Shown piece after piece: positions 22,007-33,272 of a DNA stretch of 64,000 bases (positions are counted from its first letter, which is position 1; the number at the start of each line of letters is the position of its first letter). This DNA is from Pyrrhosoma nymphula (Eukaryota; Arthropoda; Insecta; Odonata; Coenagrionidae): the NCBI GenBank assembly GCA_963573305.1, contig OY754333.1:21945013-22009012 (forward strand), in the 5' to 3' direction. The notes below the pieces were generated by a model. The model made no database searches, had not been told where the DNA came from, and saw only the letters and a program-made list of their open reading frames with translations. The position numbers and the translations under genes were made by a program.

Positions 22007-22519
22007 TTAAGCTCTTTTCACACGAGACTTGATCCAGTACAAGTTCGAGGATACTCGCTTGTATCATAGTTTTCCAGTACCGTGTGATATGGAACCAGTA
22101 TGCTGGCTAACAAGCATGATAGCTGTTGGCATGTAGTCCAGTAGGACCTAGTAGCCGCCGACCAATCACGTTAGATTTTACAGTCGCAGTGCGGTCTTCA
22201 ATTTTTTTAAATCAGCACCTCACTATCGCGGGTGTTACGCACTCTTTGGCAGTGAAATTAGTATACAGTGAAAATGTCTGGACAATCCCTGCTATTACTG
22301 CAGCAGCCAAAAGTCGCCTTCCTTCATGGAAATCTTCCATTTACTTTTAAAATTTCGTAACAGTGGATGACAGTACCGCTTCATCGCAAGCACAAGTTCA
22401 ATGATCATTTGATACCTTCTATCACGGTTTCTATCATACTAGGATCCTTCCTCAATAGCAAGTACTAGCTAGCATACTAGGTCTTGTGCTGGATCAAGTA
22501 TCATGTGAAACGGGCTTTA
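22007..22519. mobile_element. MITE M7, TTA target duplication
   Basis: TTA at 22007-22009 and 22517-22519 flanks a 507-bp element. The left end begins AGCTCTTTTCACACGAGACT and the reversed right end AGCCCGTTTCACATGATACT. Both continue TTGATCCAGNACAAG, giving a TIR of about 34 bp. The interior carries CTAGCATACT and AGTACNAG motifs and no coding frame. It is PIF/Harbinger-like by its target site. Confidence 0.8.
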
Positions 22520-25500
22520 GACCGGAACCTATCGATGTATTGGCGGAAGACACATTCTTGATCTCTTCATGCCTAACGAATTTAAACCATTCGCGAAGGG
22601 CAATCGGACTTGGACTATCGACAAAAAAAACCTCAAGATATTCTCGCTCTCTTAGCTCCCTTCGTCTTAATTGGGACCCTCTATGCGTGAAACGTTCACG
22701 ATCACTTTCTTGAGTTCTCTCGCTCTGTTCCGCTCTGATTTTTCGGCATTGGGTCGGAGATATTTTTTTTATTTCAGATGTTGACTCACGTCGGGTGAGC
22801 GATCCAGACGTCAACCACGCATTAGTTGCCCCCTATCCTATTTTAGCGGCAAGGATTGTTAGTTTTATTTATTCATTTTGCTGTTTCATTTATTTTTTTC
22901 TCTTTTTAATGTCTACATGGGGTACTACATAGTTTTATGAGGCTGTAATTTTGCAATAATTTTTGCACGTCAGCATAAATGATAAAATGACCGAGGAGAG
23001 GATTTGCCAGGGATAGTAAGCTTAATATCGTTTGCTTTGACTTAAGAAATACGGCGACCGGCCATTGCTAACTGATCAGACTTTTTAAGTCCCATAGTGT
23101 ACTCTCCACATTTTTAATATCTATATATTAAATATAGAATTGATGAATCTTCTATCGAAATATACAATACTTCAGTCGAAAGAGAGTGCTGTTAGTTTTC
23201 ATTTTGTTCCAGCCGTTATCTTGTGAGAAATATACAATATTATACCAAAAAATACAAAAAATGTTGTACTGTGGTCTTTACTGAAGCATTGGTATCACCG
23301 AATGTATTTAAAAAAATGAAAGGAAGCACGCGAAGTATTTGGTTAATAATTTATATTTGCCGTTTTGTAATCTCTATTTTATTATAATATTAAAAGTAAA
23401 TTACAAAAAATTCAAATCTTATATTTGTTTAATGCTAATTACGCCCATGGGGTTTTTAGTTTCGTCTGACATATGTTCGTTAAATTTACTAAGCGACATA
23501 TTCAGTAGCGGTTTGAGAATATATTATTTGAATGATAACTATGAGTGATCTGATTTTTTTTCTACGACTTTTCCAAATCAACTATTTCTCACACGAAAGA
23601 ATATGTCATTTCCGTGAAGCAACACTTCTGATTCCGCCGGTCTCTGTTCTCTGCCGTGACCTATAATGATTCGATTTCTTGCGCGTCGATGACGTTAGTG
23701 GGCAGAGGGGACTTTTCCTATTTGTTAATGGGGTCTCCTAGCCGTGTCTAGGATCAGGGATTTGGGTGAACGCCACGATCAATCAAAACGTGTCACTCAT
23801 TCTTTTGCCTTGATTTTTGTGAAACCCGCATGGATGACATTTTGCTTTCCAGCCACGGTGACGTGGATTACACAAAAGCTCGTCATCGTCTCCTGGGACC
23901 TTCCCACGCCCGACTATCCTGTTCTTTTTTTTTGCCATTTTCGTATTTTTTAAAAGATAATTTATGGAAGTCAGCTACATTGCTATTCCGCTCGTTAGCA
24001 AAGCATATAAGAGAACTGGGTGACGTCATGGTTATAGCCAATAATTTTGAGCATAGCACGAACGATCTTTGGAGAATCCAAAATATGAAGGAAAAAAAAA
24101 GTATCCTCTTGTCATCAGCGATGCATTCGCTGTGGACAGTCATGATCCAAAATATCCCTTGAAAAGTAAATATCTCCCAATCTCATAAAATTCATTTCAA
24201 ATTTTGGTCAAAATATTGAATATTGGGTTTATTGGTCTTTTGCAGGTTATCTAATGAAACTAAAATTCAGGAAAAATTCTAGAGCCGTAAATGTTGATCA
24301 ATTTTTACGCATGCCGATTTTCTTTTGGGCAGTTTCCTAAAAAATGCACAATTTTTTTTTAAATCATGTGACGCTCGAGTTTTAATTAGTAGGTATACGC
24401 CAGACTTCTTAGGATATAATGTTTAAGTGCCAACCTTTAAAAAAAATGCAGCTTAAAAAAATATATTACTTGAATTTTAAATATCTATCCTGTCTCGTAA
24501 ATGTCATTCCAAATTTTTATTTTCAATTTTGATATTTTATTGAATAACAGTCGTCATGATCATTGAAAGGTAAATAAGCTGCGAAACAAAATATTAGGCA
24601 AATTTAAAAGAAATTTAAAAAAATCAAAGCATGAATTTTTTTTATGTTGATCAGTTTTAAGTCTAAAAAAAGACAGGTTCTTTGAATCAGTTTCTAAAAA
24701 CAAGTAACAATTCAGCATAACTACGTGAAACTCGATATTTATTTTTCGAAAATAGTACTGGAATTCCAGCCTTTGTTTTCAAATGTGAAAGCTCTTATTT
24801 GTATTGGCCATAATTTTGTGATTAGTTTCTACTCTCAGATATTATAATGTTTAGAACTGTTAAAGCAGTTGGTGTTTCTCACTGACATTATTATGGCTGT
24901 TTCATTTCAAGTAAATTGTTAAATAACTTTTGAGGTTTCGTTTTTTTTATAATTATAATTGATAAAAATCAAAAGAATCATGCTTCGCATATTCTTCATT
25001 TTATTTGAATACATTCAGTGGTTTCGACGCAATTTTTCATATTGATACTTCGGTATAGCGTCAAATCCGGCAGAAGTACACATAAAATGTGGAATGTGAG
25101 AAGTATAATTCTTTTGATTTGATTATGACCCACTTCCTCGAAGTGAAATCGCCTACCATCACCTTTATTCGTGTGATTAATTCAGCAAACGACTTTCATT
25201 TTACTTTTTTTTTAATTTTACTCAAACTGTCCGACGGAAGAAAATGAGTGATTTCCTCTGAACAAAGCGGTGAACTATTTTTGTCTCCATTTTTATTTTT
25301 ATATACAGTTTTGGTTCGAAGGTCTTTGGTGAAATCGTCGACTTCGTAAAATTTTGTAGGGAACAGGTTTTGCTAGTTATCATCCCATTGTTTCCCATTT
25401 AGTCCCGAAGGCTTTTCTCGGTTCTGGAAATGAATTACGCCGCAGGAGAAGCACCTAGCATGAGTAGAGAAACGTCGAGTCATCAACCAAACATTTACTT

Positions 25501-25837
25501 GGATGGGGGCCCCAAAGACCTTTACTTCATTAGCTACGTGAATGGAAGAGGATTTCGATGGAGAAAGAAGCTCTGGAATTTCAATCTCCTACTGCCATCT
25601 CCTGTGCTAGATACACTCATTACTAGCGCGTTGATTTTGAACCACTTCGTAATTCATAACCTAGAAAGAAAGACATTATATCATCCTCATCTCTGCAGCA
25701 ATCAGTTCGTCTTTGTTTTCTTTGTAGCCCTGGGGAAACGACACGATTACGTTTTTAGTCACGCAGACAAAAGTTTTCCTTCGCTAGTGATCATGGTGGC
25801 CCTTAATAATTAATGTGTCAACGCGGTACCCTGATAA
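22520..25837. other. AT-rich DNA, no supported gene
   Basis: About 3.3 kb. A 127-residue frame at 25430-25813 and a 110-residue frame at 23830-24162 have no domain, motif or neighbour that supports them. Long A/T runs dominate 24.2-25.0 kb. Confidence 0.4.
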
Positions 25838-25875
25838 CTACCCTCAAGGCTGTGTGGCAGAGGGCGATTCCACAT
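25838..25875 (-). repeat. Repeat S, degenerate core
   Basis: The reverse complement reads CCCTCTGCCACACAGCCTTG followed by AGGGTAGTTA. It keeps the CTGCCACAC half but has lost the GGCTYGCAGG half. Confidence 0.4.
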
Positions 25876-27164
25876 CAGGTATGAAATAGCTGTCAAACAC
25901 ACACATTGCCATCAGCTAGTCAAATCAATACTATGAAGGGATGTCCGTTGGATTTCAACGGGAAGATATTAAATAAATGTGATGCATAGAATTGAAAGAG
26001 TCCTTTCAATGTGACATTTTTAATTCAATCATGTTTACCGGAACGTCTATTTAAATAATTTAATCTCAGTTACCTTGTTTTCACAATGTTTAACACGTTG
26101 TTACACGCTATTCATACAAATGAAAAAGACTAATCGTCAGTGAAAATTTACATTGGATTTACAAATATTCGGTTGCTATTTCAGTATCTCCAGCGTTTAT
26201 GAACTATTAAACAACGTTAAATTGAACGACAAAGACATTATCATCATCTATATTTTCTTTACATCTCTATTATTTATAATCTATTGAAACATGTTTAGTA
26301 ATTTATTTATTCCTTTTTTTATTTTAGGGAAAATTGAAATAAGAGTATACAGTTTATCAAAAACGCTAAAATTTTGCTAAAAATCGATATTTTTAAAAAA
26401 AGTTTTCGCAATTTCGCTGGAAAACACCATTTAATTATAAAATAAGAATCTCTATTCAACATTCTTTATATTGGTACCTCACCAAATTTCGTACGACCAT
26501 TACTTACAGACACGTACAACGTAATTTTAATTATCATATAATGTAGAATTTGAAAATTCAAAAAATGGATATGAGCATATAAAAACGCTAGCTATCGTAT
26601 CCATTAATGTTATTTGCGGAATCAATCATAGCTATTTTGGTACCTTATCGGACACGTAAAAATGATGTTTTAAACCTGTCCGTCTGTAAAGACCCGTATT
26701 ATTTCTTCCTCACATCAATGTTTTAAGTTATAGCTCCCGGTTATAATTTGTAGCCACTATTTCCTGCTAATTTATATCTCTTGACAATTTATGAATGTTT
26801 GCTAAAGAAATATCTACTCTTGAATAATACTTTTTGAACATCAAATGAAATCGTATTTAAACTGATATTCCAAGTCTAATCATACTATCCCATGCTTAAT
26901 TAGTTGAAGAGTCTTTCAAAAAACAAACTAAATTGAATGAGTTGTTTCCTGAAGATGCTACAGAATGAAGAAACTATAAAGAGTTCCACATTTAATTCAC
27001 AGTATGGGCCGTATGGAGAACTTGGTAGCTAAATTTGCGCTCCGTTAACTCATGTCTACGCCACGCTGGCATCCATTTCCAACTCAATGCGAAATTTATG
27101 TAAGTTATTTTGGGAAATTATTATATGTGTAGCCTGCAACAATACCATAAGATTAATTTTCCTT
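25876..27164. other. AT-rich DNA, no gene
   Basis: About 1.3 kb without open frames of note or recognised repeats. Confidence 0.45.
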
Positions 27165-27880
27165 CTGCGGAATGAAGATAAATAATAGGAAAACAAAAGT
27201 AATGAGATTCTGTAGGACAAAGAAAGCGAAGCTGGTGATAAGAGTAGGAAGTCACAAACTGGAGCAAGTAGAACAATTTAATTACTTGGGTAGTACGCTA
27301 GAAGAAAGAGGACATAGTAGCAAAGACATTAGGAGGAGAATAGCGCTAGCGAAGGAAGCGTTCAATAATAGAAGGGAGCTGATGACGGGGACTTTAAGTA
27401 AGGATGTAAAAAAGAGGCTGGTGAAGAGCTTGGTATGGAGTGTGGCGTTGTAAGGGGCAGAAACGTGGACCTTGAGAAAGGAAGACGAAAATAGGCTGAA
27501 GGCTTTCGAGATGTGGGTGTGGAGGAGGATGGAGAAGGTGCGTTGGACGGAAAGGAAGACAAATGAGGAAGTGCTTGACATGGTGGGCGAGGAGAGGAAA
27601 CTTATGGATGAGATTAGGGGAAGACAGGGTAGGTGGCTGGAAGGGGTAATGATGGTTTGCTGAAGGCCGTGATAGAGGGTAGGATGTTGGGTAAGCGGGG
27701 AAGGAGAAGGAAGAGAATCGGTTTTATGGACAGGATGAAGAAAGGTAGGACTTATGCTGAGATTAAGAAAGAAATACTAGAGGTAGAAAGGGCACGGCAC
27801 GTGTAAGAGTTCGTGGGATATTCTCTGACTTTCATCACAACCTACCTCTAACCGGTAGACTACTGCAATGAATGAATATT
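27165..27880 (+). pseudogene. LINE-A 3' fragment, RT C-terminus plus 3' UTR
   Basis: From MKINNRKTKVMRFCRTKKAK the frame continues LEQVEQFNYLGSTLEERGHS, KEAFNNRRELMTGTLSKDVK and RLVKSLVWSVAL to one stop at 27451. It then resumes as AETWTLRKEDENRLKAFEMW, WRRMEKVRWTERKTNEEVLD and MVGEERKLM. This is the post-catalytic part of an APE-type LINE reverse transcriptase. The 3' UTR ends ACCTACCTCTAACCGGTAGA. It is less decayed than the copy at 14.5 kb but lacks the FADD catalytic motif. Confidence 0.85.
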
Positions 27881-28112
27881 GGCAACACCGCACCTTTAGC
27901 CTAAACGAGATATACCTAGGAAACGAATCTTTATACGTAAAGCAGCTGAACTTCCAAGTTTTCCTACGTGTTGTATCATCTTACTGCCGACAATTTCTAC
28001 GGCGTTGCTGCAGGGGTTTTCAGTTCTGAAGTATGTTTTCTTTCAGATTTTACCCGTCTTATATCGGACTCTGGTATTTAAAGTGCGATCTGATTTTTGG
28101 GAAAATATACTT
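27881..28112. other. Spacer, no feature
   Basis: No gene or repeat recognised. Confidence 0.4.
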
Positions 28113-28394
28113 CAGGGGGGTTATCCAGTAATTCCACTTCCGAAATCGCTCTTTCGGAAGAGCACCAACTCAAATGAATGATTCATTCGAGCTATTCCGC
28201 TCTCGAAGTACCCATTTGGAAGCTACTTCACGACCGAAAGAACTGGAAATGAACCATTCTCGGCCGAAATGAACGAGTCGATGGTCTCGCTGTCTGACGG
28301 GCACGGTTTACAACTCCACTTTCGGTAATATTCGCCATATAAGGAGCGATCTGTGAGGTCATTTACCGTGAGGTGAAATTACAGAATAACCCCT
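28113..28394. mobile_element. MITE M2 (same family as M1)
   Basis: The left end GGGGGGTTATCCAGTAATTC is inverted at the right end as AAATTACAGAATAACCCC. The interior is about 90 percent identical by eye to 5480-5762. It has no coding capacity. Confidence 0.8.
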
Positions 28395-28523
28395 AGATCT
28401 GAAGACGCCTGCTACAACGCCGGCGAAACCGTCGACTGTAATATGATGCAACGCGGAAGACAGCCTGTAATTCCAGCTGCTTCATTTAGACCACACTTCG
28501 GAAGCATCCTTCATGAATCTCCA

Positions 28524-28755
28524 TAAAGCCCGTTTTACACGGAGCACGTAATTGCACAATCTGATGTGCACACGAACATGCATTTCAAATTGCATCGTGT
28601 AAAGCCGTGAATTGCAAGTACGCATGCGCGAATGCATGAACGCGAGATGGCACAATAGCCCCTGCTCTAATTCGAAAGTGAATGGACGCCCGATTGAGAA
28701 AAACATGCAGTTTGAAGCTGTGCAATTTCGTGCCCCGTGTAAAAAACGGCCTTAA
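28524..28755. mobile_element. MITE M6, TAA target duplication
   Basis: TAA at 28524-28526 and 28753-28755 flanks a 226-bp element. The left end is AGCCCGTTTTACACGGAGCA and the reversed right end AGGCCGTTTTTTACACGGGG; both then carry CACGNAATTGCAC. The interior repeats GTGCA/ATTGCA motifs in both directions. The 3-bp TWA duplication is PIF/Harbinger-like. Confidence 0.85.
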
Positions 28756-30222
28756 GAGTCCATGCTCTCAACTAAAAGTGGATCGCGCTATATTTGAGAC
28801 GATAAAAAAAAAACACATTCAGTAGAATCTCAAAGTTTTAGTTGAAGTACGTTGTTAATTTCGCAGTGGGATTCCACTAAGCCGCAGCCTAAAACTAGGA
28901 CGGCGACCGTCAGGGAAAACCGGGAAAACCTGGATTTGACAGGGAGTTTTGAATTTCTGGAAAAGTCAGGAAATTTCGTAACAGTCAGGGAGAAACTGGG
29001 GTAGGAAATTCTCATTTTTTTCTACCATTACGTTTATCGGCCATTCTTTCCCGTCCTTTATTTCACCAAAACATTTCACCAACTACTTCTTATGTCCATC
29101 GCTGACGTACTTGGAATAAGCCCCATCAATTCGTGGCACATTCAGTTGTGAATCTTAGTTATTTAGTAGTGAATCAGACGTACAATTTATCCCTTTTGCA
29201 TATCCTTATGGCGATATTTGCCTAGTAATGTTCAAATTCATGATCACAATGCATTACGCTAATCACAAGGAATCCGAGGCTATGCTGTTCGGAAAATTTT
29301 ACCTCGCATTTTTTTTAACCTCCGAGACTTTGCTTGAGAGGTAGCTGGAGCGGCTGGAGCATACTAGCTCGTAGTAAATACATGCTTGAGGTTGTAACAT
29401 TAAGAGACGATGATTATTAAAATGGTAATACAAGTACGATGTCACGTGTAAACAAAATCTTACGCAAGATCATCTTCGATTCCCATATCCCCCTGCGTGA
29501 GACAGTAAGAAGACCCCTTCTCCCCTCCCCGCCTTTCACGCTCGACGTAATTGTTGAATAGCCCCCTTAGCTCCCTCTCGAAGCAATTTAGTCAGGCCAA
29601 AAAACACGTCAAACATGATATTCCTGAATATGATGCTGCCGTTGCCAATTTCCTCCTGTTTTCGCTCGCAGTGGCGCGCTTACGTTTTGTTTGTTTATCC
29701 AAATAGTTTTAAATCACAATTGATTGCAATACTCTTGCAATCAAGGGGTTATAACCACGTGAATCAAATTGTTATTCGCTTCTGAAAGTCACTCGCGCTA
29801 TCAGATTTTGATCCAGTCCAACAACTTGGCTTTGGTTTGTATTTTTCGCCCACTTTAGTGATACCTTTGCCGGAGTCCGACAGGAAATTGGCTATTAACT
29901 TTCCCTTCGATGCCTTTTCAGTAATTCTCAGCTTCCCATAACTACTAGGACGCGACTATAATTTGGATGAGAGTTTAACTTATGAAGATTTTATATATTT
30001 TTTCATTAGGATGTACATGTAGCTCTTAATGTATTGATTTCAGCTTTTAACATTTTCTGAGTTTTGACGAAAATTTAATTCAGCAGAAATAAAATATTCC
30101 AATAATAGGTGACCTTTTGGCGATCGGTCAGGGGAATTGGTAAATCCATCAGGGAATAGTCAGGGAAAATAAATTCGACAGTCTCTGGCGTTATATGGTG
30201 GAACAGATTTTAGTACATAAAC
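28756..30222. repeat. Segment edged by TCAGGGAA repeats
   Basis: Imperfect repeats of GTCAGGGAAAACCGGGAAAA type occur at 28909-29000 and again at 30126-30170 and 30413-30445. They suggest one dispersed repeat of about 1.5 kb interrupted by the palindrome at 30223. No coding frame was recognised between them. Confidence 0.4.
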
Positions 30223-30408
30223 AAAACTGCAGTAGTTGTACTGTCCACTTAAATTTCAACGTAAAATATTACACTACACGTGTTTCGACGTTTCTTAGGG
30301 CGTCATCATCAGGTCTACCTGATGATGACGCCCTAAGAAATGTCTAAATACGTGTAGTGTAATATTTTACGTTGAAATTTAAGTGGCCAGTACAACTACT
30401 GCAGTTTT
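30223..30408. repeat. Long palindrome, 92-bp arms
   Basis: The left arm 30223-30314 (AAAACTGCAGTAGTTGTACT..) is the reverse complement of 30317-30408 apart from a few substitutions, and only CT separates them. It lies inside TCAGGGAA-type repeat sequence. The left arm carries a hammerhead-like motif on the minus strand. Confidence 0.85.
30274..30312 (-). ncRNA. Hammerhead-like motif in the 30.3-kb palindrome
   Basis: The minus strand reads CTGATGA-T-GACG-loop-CGTC-GAAA, then CACGTGTA. CUGANGA and GAAA are the two conserved strands of the hammerhead core, and GACG/CGTC forms stem II. ACACGTGT is self-complementary, so stem III could form only between two molecules or as a tiny hairpin, with A as the cleavage-site base. 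The partner arm has GTCTAAAT and is therefore a broken copy. Confidence 0.45.
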
Positions 30409-31333
30409 ATTTAAGTCAGGGAAAAGTCAGGGAATTTAAAAATTGGATATCATTAGCCACCCTGTCAAACATCGCTGACGATCCCCCAATTCCAACTTCG
30501 ATCGAATGGCATCTCATCTGTAGAGTTGTAGACTATCAAAATCGAGTTTACGGCAGTCGTAGACGCGAGATGAACGAGACCATTTCGCAACCCCTTTCTA
30601 TTTTTGGAATAGAAATCTTGAAAGTTTGGCTTGGGGGGGGGGGGGAGGGAGGGGGGGCTAAGTGGGGGGAGGGGCTAAGCGGGGGGGGGGGATGGGAGCG
30701 CCAGATGAAGGCAGCACGGGCGGGGTTTGTTTTTTTTCGTAAGGGGCGCCAGTATGCGTATCCCTATGGTAAAAAAAAACAAATGTCCTGTTTGCCTTAT
30801 ATATACACGAAGGCGAGATAGAGAAAAGAAAAAAGGCCGTATTTAAACTGCGCAGTTTGATGCGGGATCAGTTCACGTATCTTCATGAGCATTCACCAAA
30901 GTTCTGCGAATGCAACATTATATTGTACGAAGTCACGCGCACGGGCACAGAAGCATACACCGAAAGCAAATGAAATTTGCGGGGATTTATACGAACTAAG
31001 TAGGTGTCATTGATTCCAGTCCACATTGTAACACAGAAGACATGGTCCTGCTTATACTCCGTTCATTATAATAGCGCATTTTAGCATTTAAACCTACGAC
31101 CAATAAAGCACGGGCTTGTAAAGTACTTGAGGCAGAAATCACGCAGTCTCTACGCCATCATGGATGGATAGCAGCCGACGCGATTTTCGATTAATGTTTT
31201 TTTTTGCAATGCAGTTTTTTTCACTCTTGATGTCGCAAATGAGAAATCGCATGCAAAGTTTAATGGAAATCTGTATATAGACAAAGAATCGCTCCACCAG
31301 CTCCTCATCGCAGCCACCTCAAAAGAGGAGACT
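30409..31333. other. G-run tract, no gene
   Basis: Holds long G runs at about 30631-30690. The 149-residue frame at 30372-30821 crosses the palindrome arm and the G tract and is not credible as a gene. Confidence 0.45.
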
Positions 31334-31497
31334 GCCTCAAACAGGGGCGGCTCCAGACCAGGGGTTCGGCTCTTGGGCGAATGGAATACCCCCCAGGAAA
31401 AGGGGGGGGGGTCGTGGTTATCGTCCTGGAAATTCGTAACAAACTATATGTGCAGGATGGGCGTGTTACGAGTGGTTTGGAAGGAAAAGTTTGCCTT

Positions 31498-32055
31498 TTA
31501 AGGCGGTTCCACCGTAAAATGACTTAAATGTCATTTTATTCATACTCTGTCTACTTGTAAAAAAAACTTGTCCTCTATCTGATATGAACAACAAAATAAT
31601 ACCTTTACACGCTATTTTATTCCATAATTGAACATGAAATTACATTGTGTTCAATGGGGGAATGAGAGAAACACGAGAAAAAATAGTATTTTTCCATAAA
31701 ATATAAATGCAATTTTTTGCGGAAAACTATTTAATTGAAGGAAATCATCCAGAGAAATTTAATAAAAATAAAAAATAGGCATCTTACCACCTTATTATTT
31801 TAGTCATTAGGGAATTATTGCCGGAATTGAAGTCAAAATGCGGTAATTCGTAGGAAATGGCGCAGGAGTCGGCTCCTATGGCTGGAAAAAAGTGCTCATT
31901 TAAAATACATTCGTGAAGTAATCTGCACTTTTTCTACTTTACTTTTGGTTTTCTGGAAGGTAACGCATTTCATCAGTGAATGCAGGATGTTTTGGACAAA
32001 ATATCAAAAATGTGGAAACTAGTATTTGTTTTGACTCACGCAGTCGCGGCGAAAT
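31498..32055 (-). repeat. Family M8 copy inside M9
   Basis: It begins TTAAGGCGGTTCCACCGTAA and matches the reverse complement of 40501-41066 across its whole length, for example ATGACTTAAATGTCATTTTA near the start and AACGCATTTCATCAGTGAA near the other end. No coding frame. Confidence 0.75.
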
Positions 32056-32306
32056 TTCGTTTTTACGAAATGCATATTTCCCTTTTTAGATTACCACCAA
32101 GTTTCGACTAATTCCAAAATAATTTTGATCCACATTCGCATTTAGCTTGTGGTTTTAAAAACAATGTTAGTTTATATAAAAAATTTAGCTGGGTTTTAAA
32201 TTAAAAATCACCCAAGCTTCAAACAAGGAAAACAACAAAATAATTTAGGCTTTTAGTTTAAGGTCTATGACAAAGAAACACGCGGGGTTTTGGGGGAGGA
32301 CAGTTA

Positions 32307-33224
32307 GGCCTGTGCGATTATTCGATTAATTGAATCGTCGATTCTATTATTTTTACAATAGATCGATTATTTCAGCACATCGATATCTATTGCGGTAATT
32401 GACTCGATTGTCAATTTTTTTCGACTGTCAGTTGATGTTCAATTGTCCATTGTTATTCAATTCACAATTATTGTCCGGTGATCGATTAGTTGACGATTAG
32501 TGATTCGCTTTGGATTGTAAAATGCGCGTTTAAACTTGTTCGCTTTTGCTCGGCGCCGGCCGATGGCCGACGCTGCTGATGCTTGCTGCTCGCACACAAG
32601 CCAGTGTCTGTCGGATGAACACGCTGAGGATCTCTCCTTTGATTAATTAATAAAAGCTAACTGATTGAACTAATTTGTTGTTTTTCAAATTAGTTCTTTC
32701 ATTCTTCTCATTACCGAAGGAAATCCTTTTGAAAACCACGATCCAATTGAGTCCTATCAATTAATTGGTTTGCTGTCAATTAGTTGAGCAATGACAATTT
32801 ATTGACACCAATTGCGATGTCAATTATTTGGCCATTGTCAATTAATGGAATGACTTCAATTAATACATGAGTCTTGAGTCTCTGTCCATTTGTGTAGTTG
32901 CAAAATACATATATATTAAGGGTCCCTGTCCATTGTGATAATATCTGTAGTGTGGTGCATGCTTGTGAGGCTTAGTCTCGTGACAAGCATTAGCGATTTA
33001 TGCTAATGCATAATTAGTCGTAGTTACACTAACTTTAGGGTATAGTGTAGTGTATGTTGGTGAATACTCACCCCCTGCCACACACCCCTGAGGTGGCTTG
33101 CAGGGTATTTTGTAGATGTAGAAATTGTCATTTCTTCAATTTCCGACAGTTGAATTGACCACATTTACAATTATTCTTATAGTTGATCGGTATCGATTGT
33201 TTTCGATAATCGCACAGGCCTAGG
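32307..33224. mobile_element. TIR element M10, ATTGATCGATT-rich
   Basis: The left end TAGGCCTGTGCGATTATTCG is inverted at the right end, whose reverse complement is TAGGCCTGTGCGATTATCGA. The interior is dense in CAATTA/TCGATT motifs. The flanking octamers do not match, so a target duplication is not shown. The TIR style is hAT-like. Confidence 0.7.
32930..33122 (+). repeat. Repeat S, long copy inside M10
   Basis: Matches the reverse complement of 12199-12400 from CCATTGTGAT to TTTGTAGATGTAGAAA, with the core CCCCTGCCACACACCCCTGA..GGTGGCTTGCAGGGTA. Confidence 0.65.
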
Positions 33225-33272
33225 GCACGGAATATATATACTCTGTGTCCAGGGGCTGCCAATGGCCTCAAA

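Larger units (their letters stand above)
31334..33272. mobile_element. hAT-type MITE M9, copy 1, with nested insertions
   Basis: GCCTCAAA occurs at 31334-31341 and 33265-33272, a perfect 8-bp duplication. The ends are CAGGGGCGGCTCCAGA and, reversed, CATTGGCAGCCCCTGG. Related sequence at 49976-50455 shows what the shorter element looks like. This copy additionally holds an M8-family segment (31498-32055) and a TIR element (32307-33224), which in turn contains repeat S. No transposase frame is visible. Confidence 0.8.

Noticed and set aside
25430..25813. 127-residue open frame with a Met start
   Set aside because: No motif, membrane pattern, splice context or repeat support. Length alone is not enough in 64 kb of DNA.
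30372..30821. 149-residue open frame
   Set aside because: It starts in a palindrome arm, crosses a different repeat and ends in a poly-G tract, so the composition explains the lack of stops.
32307..33224. 8-bp target duplication for M10
   Set aside because: The octamers on the two sides (AGGACAGT and GGGCACGG) do not match well enough to claim one, although the inverted ends are clear.
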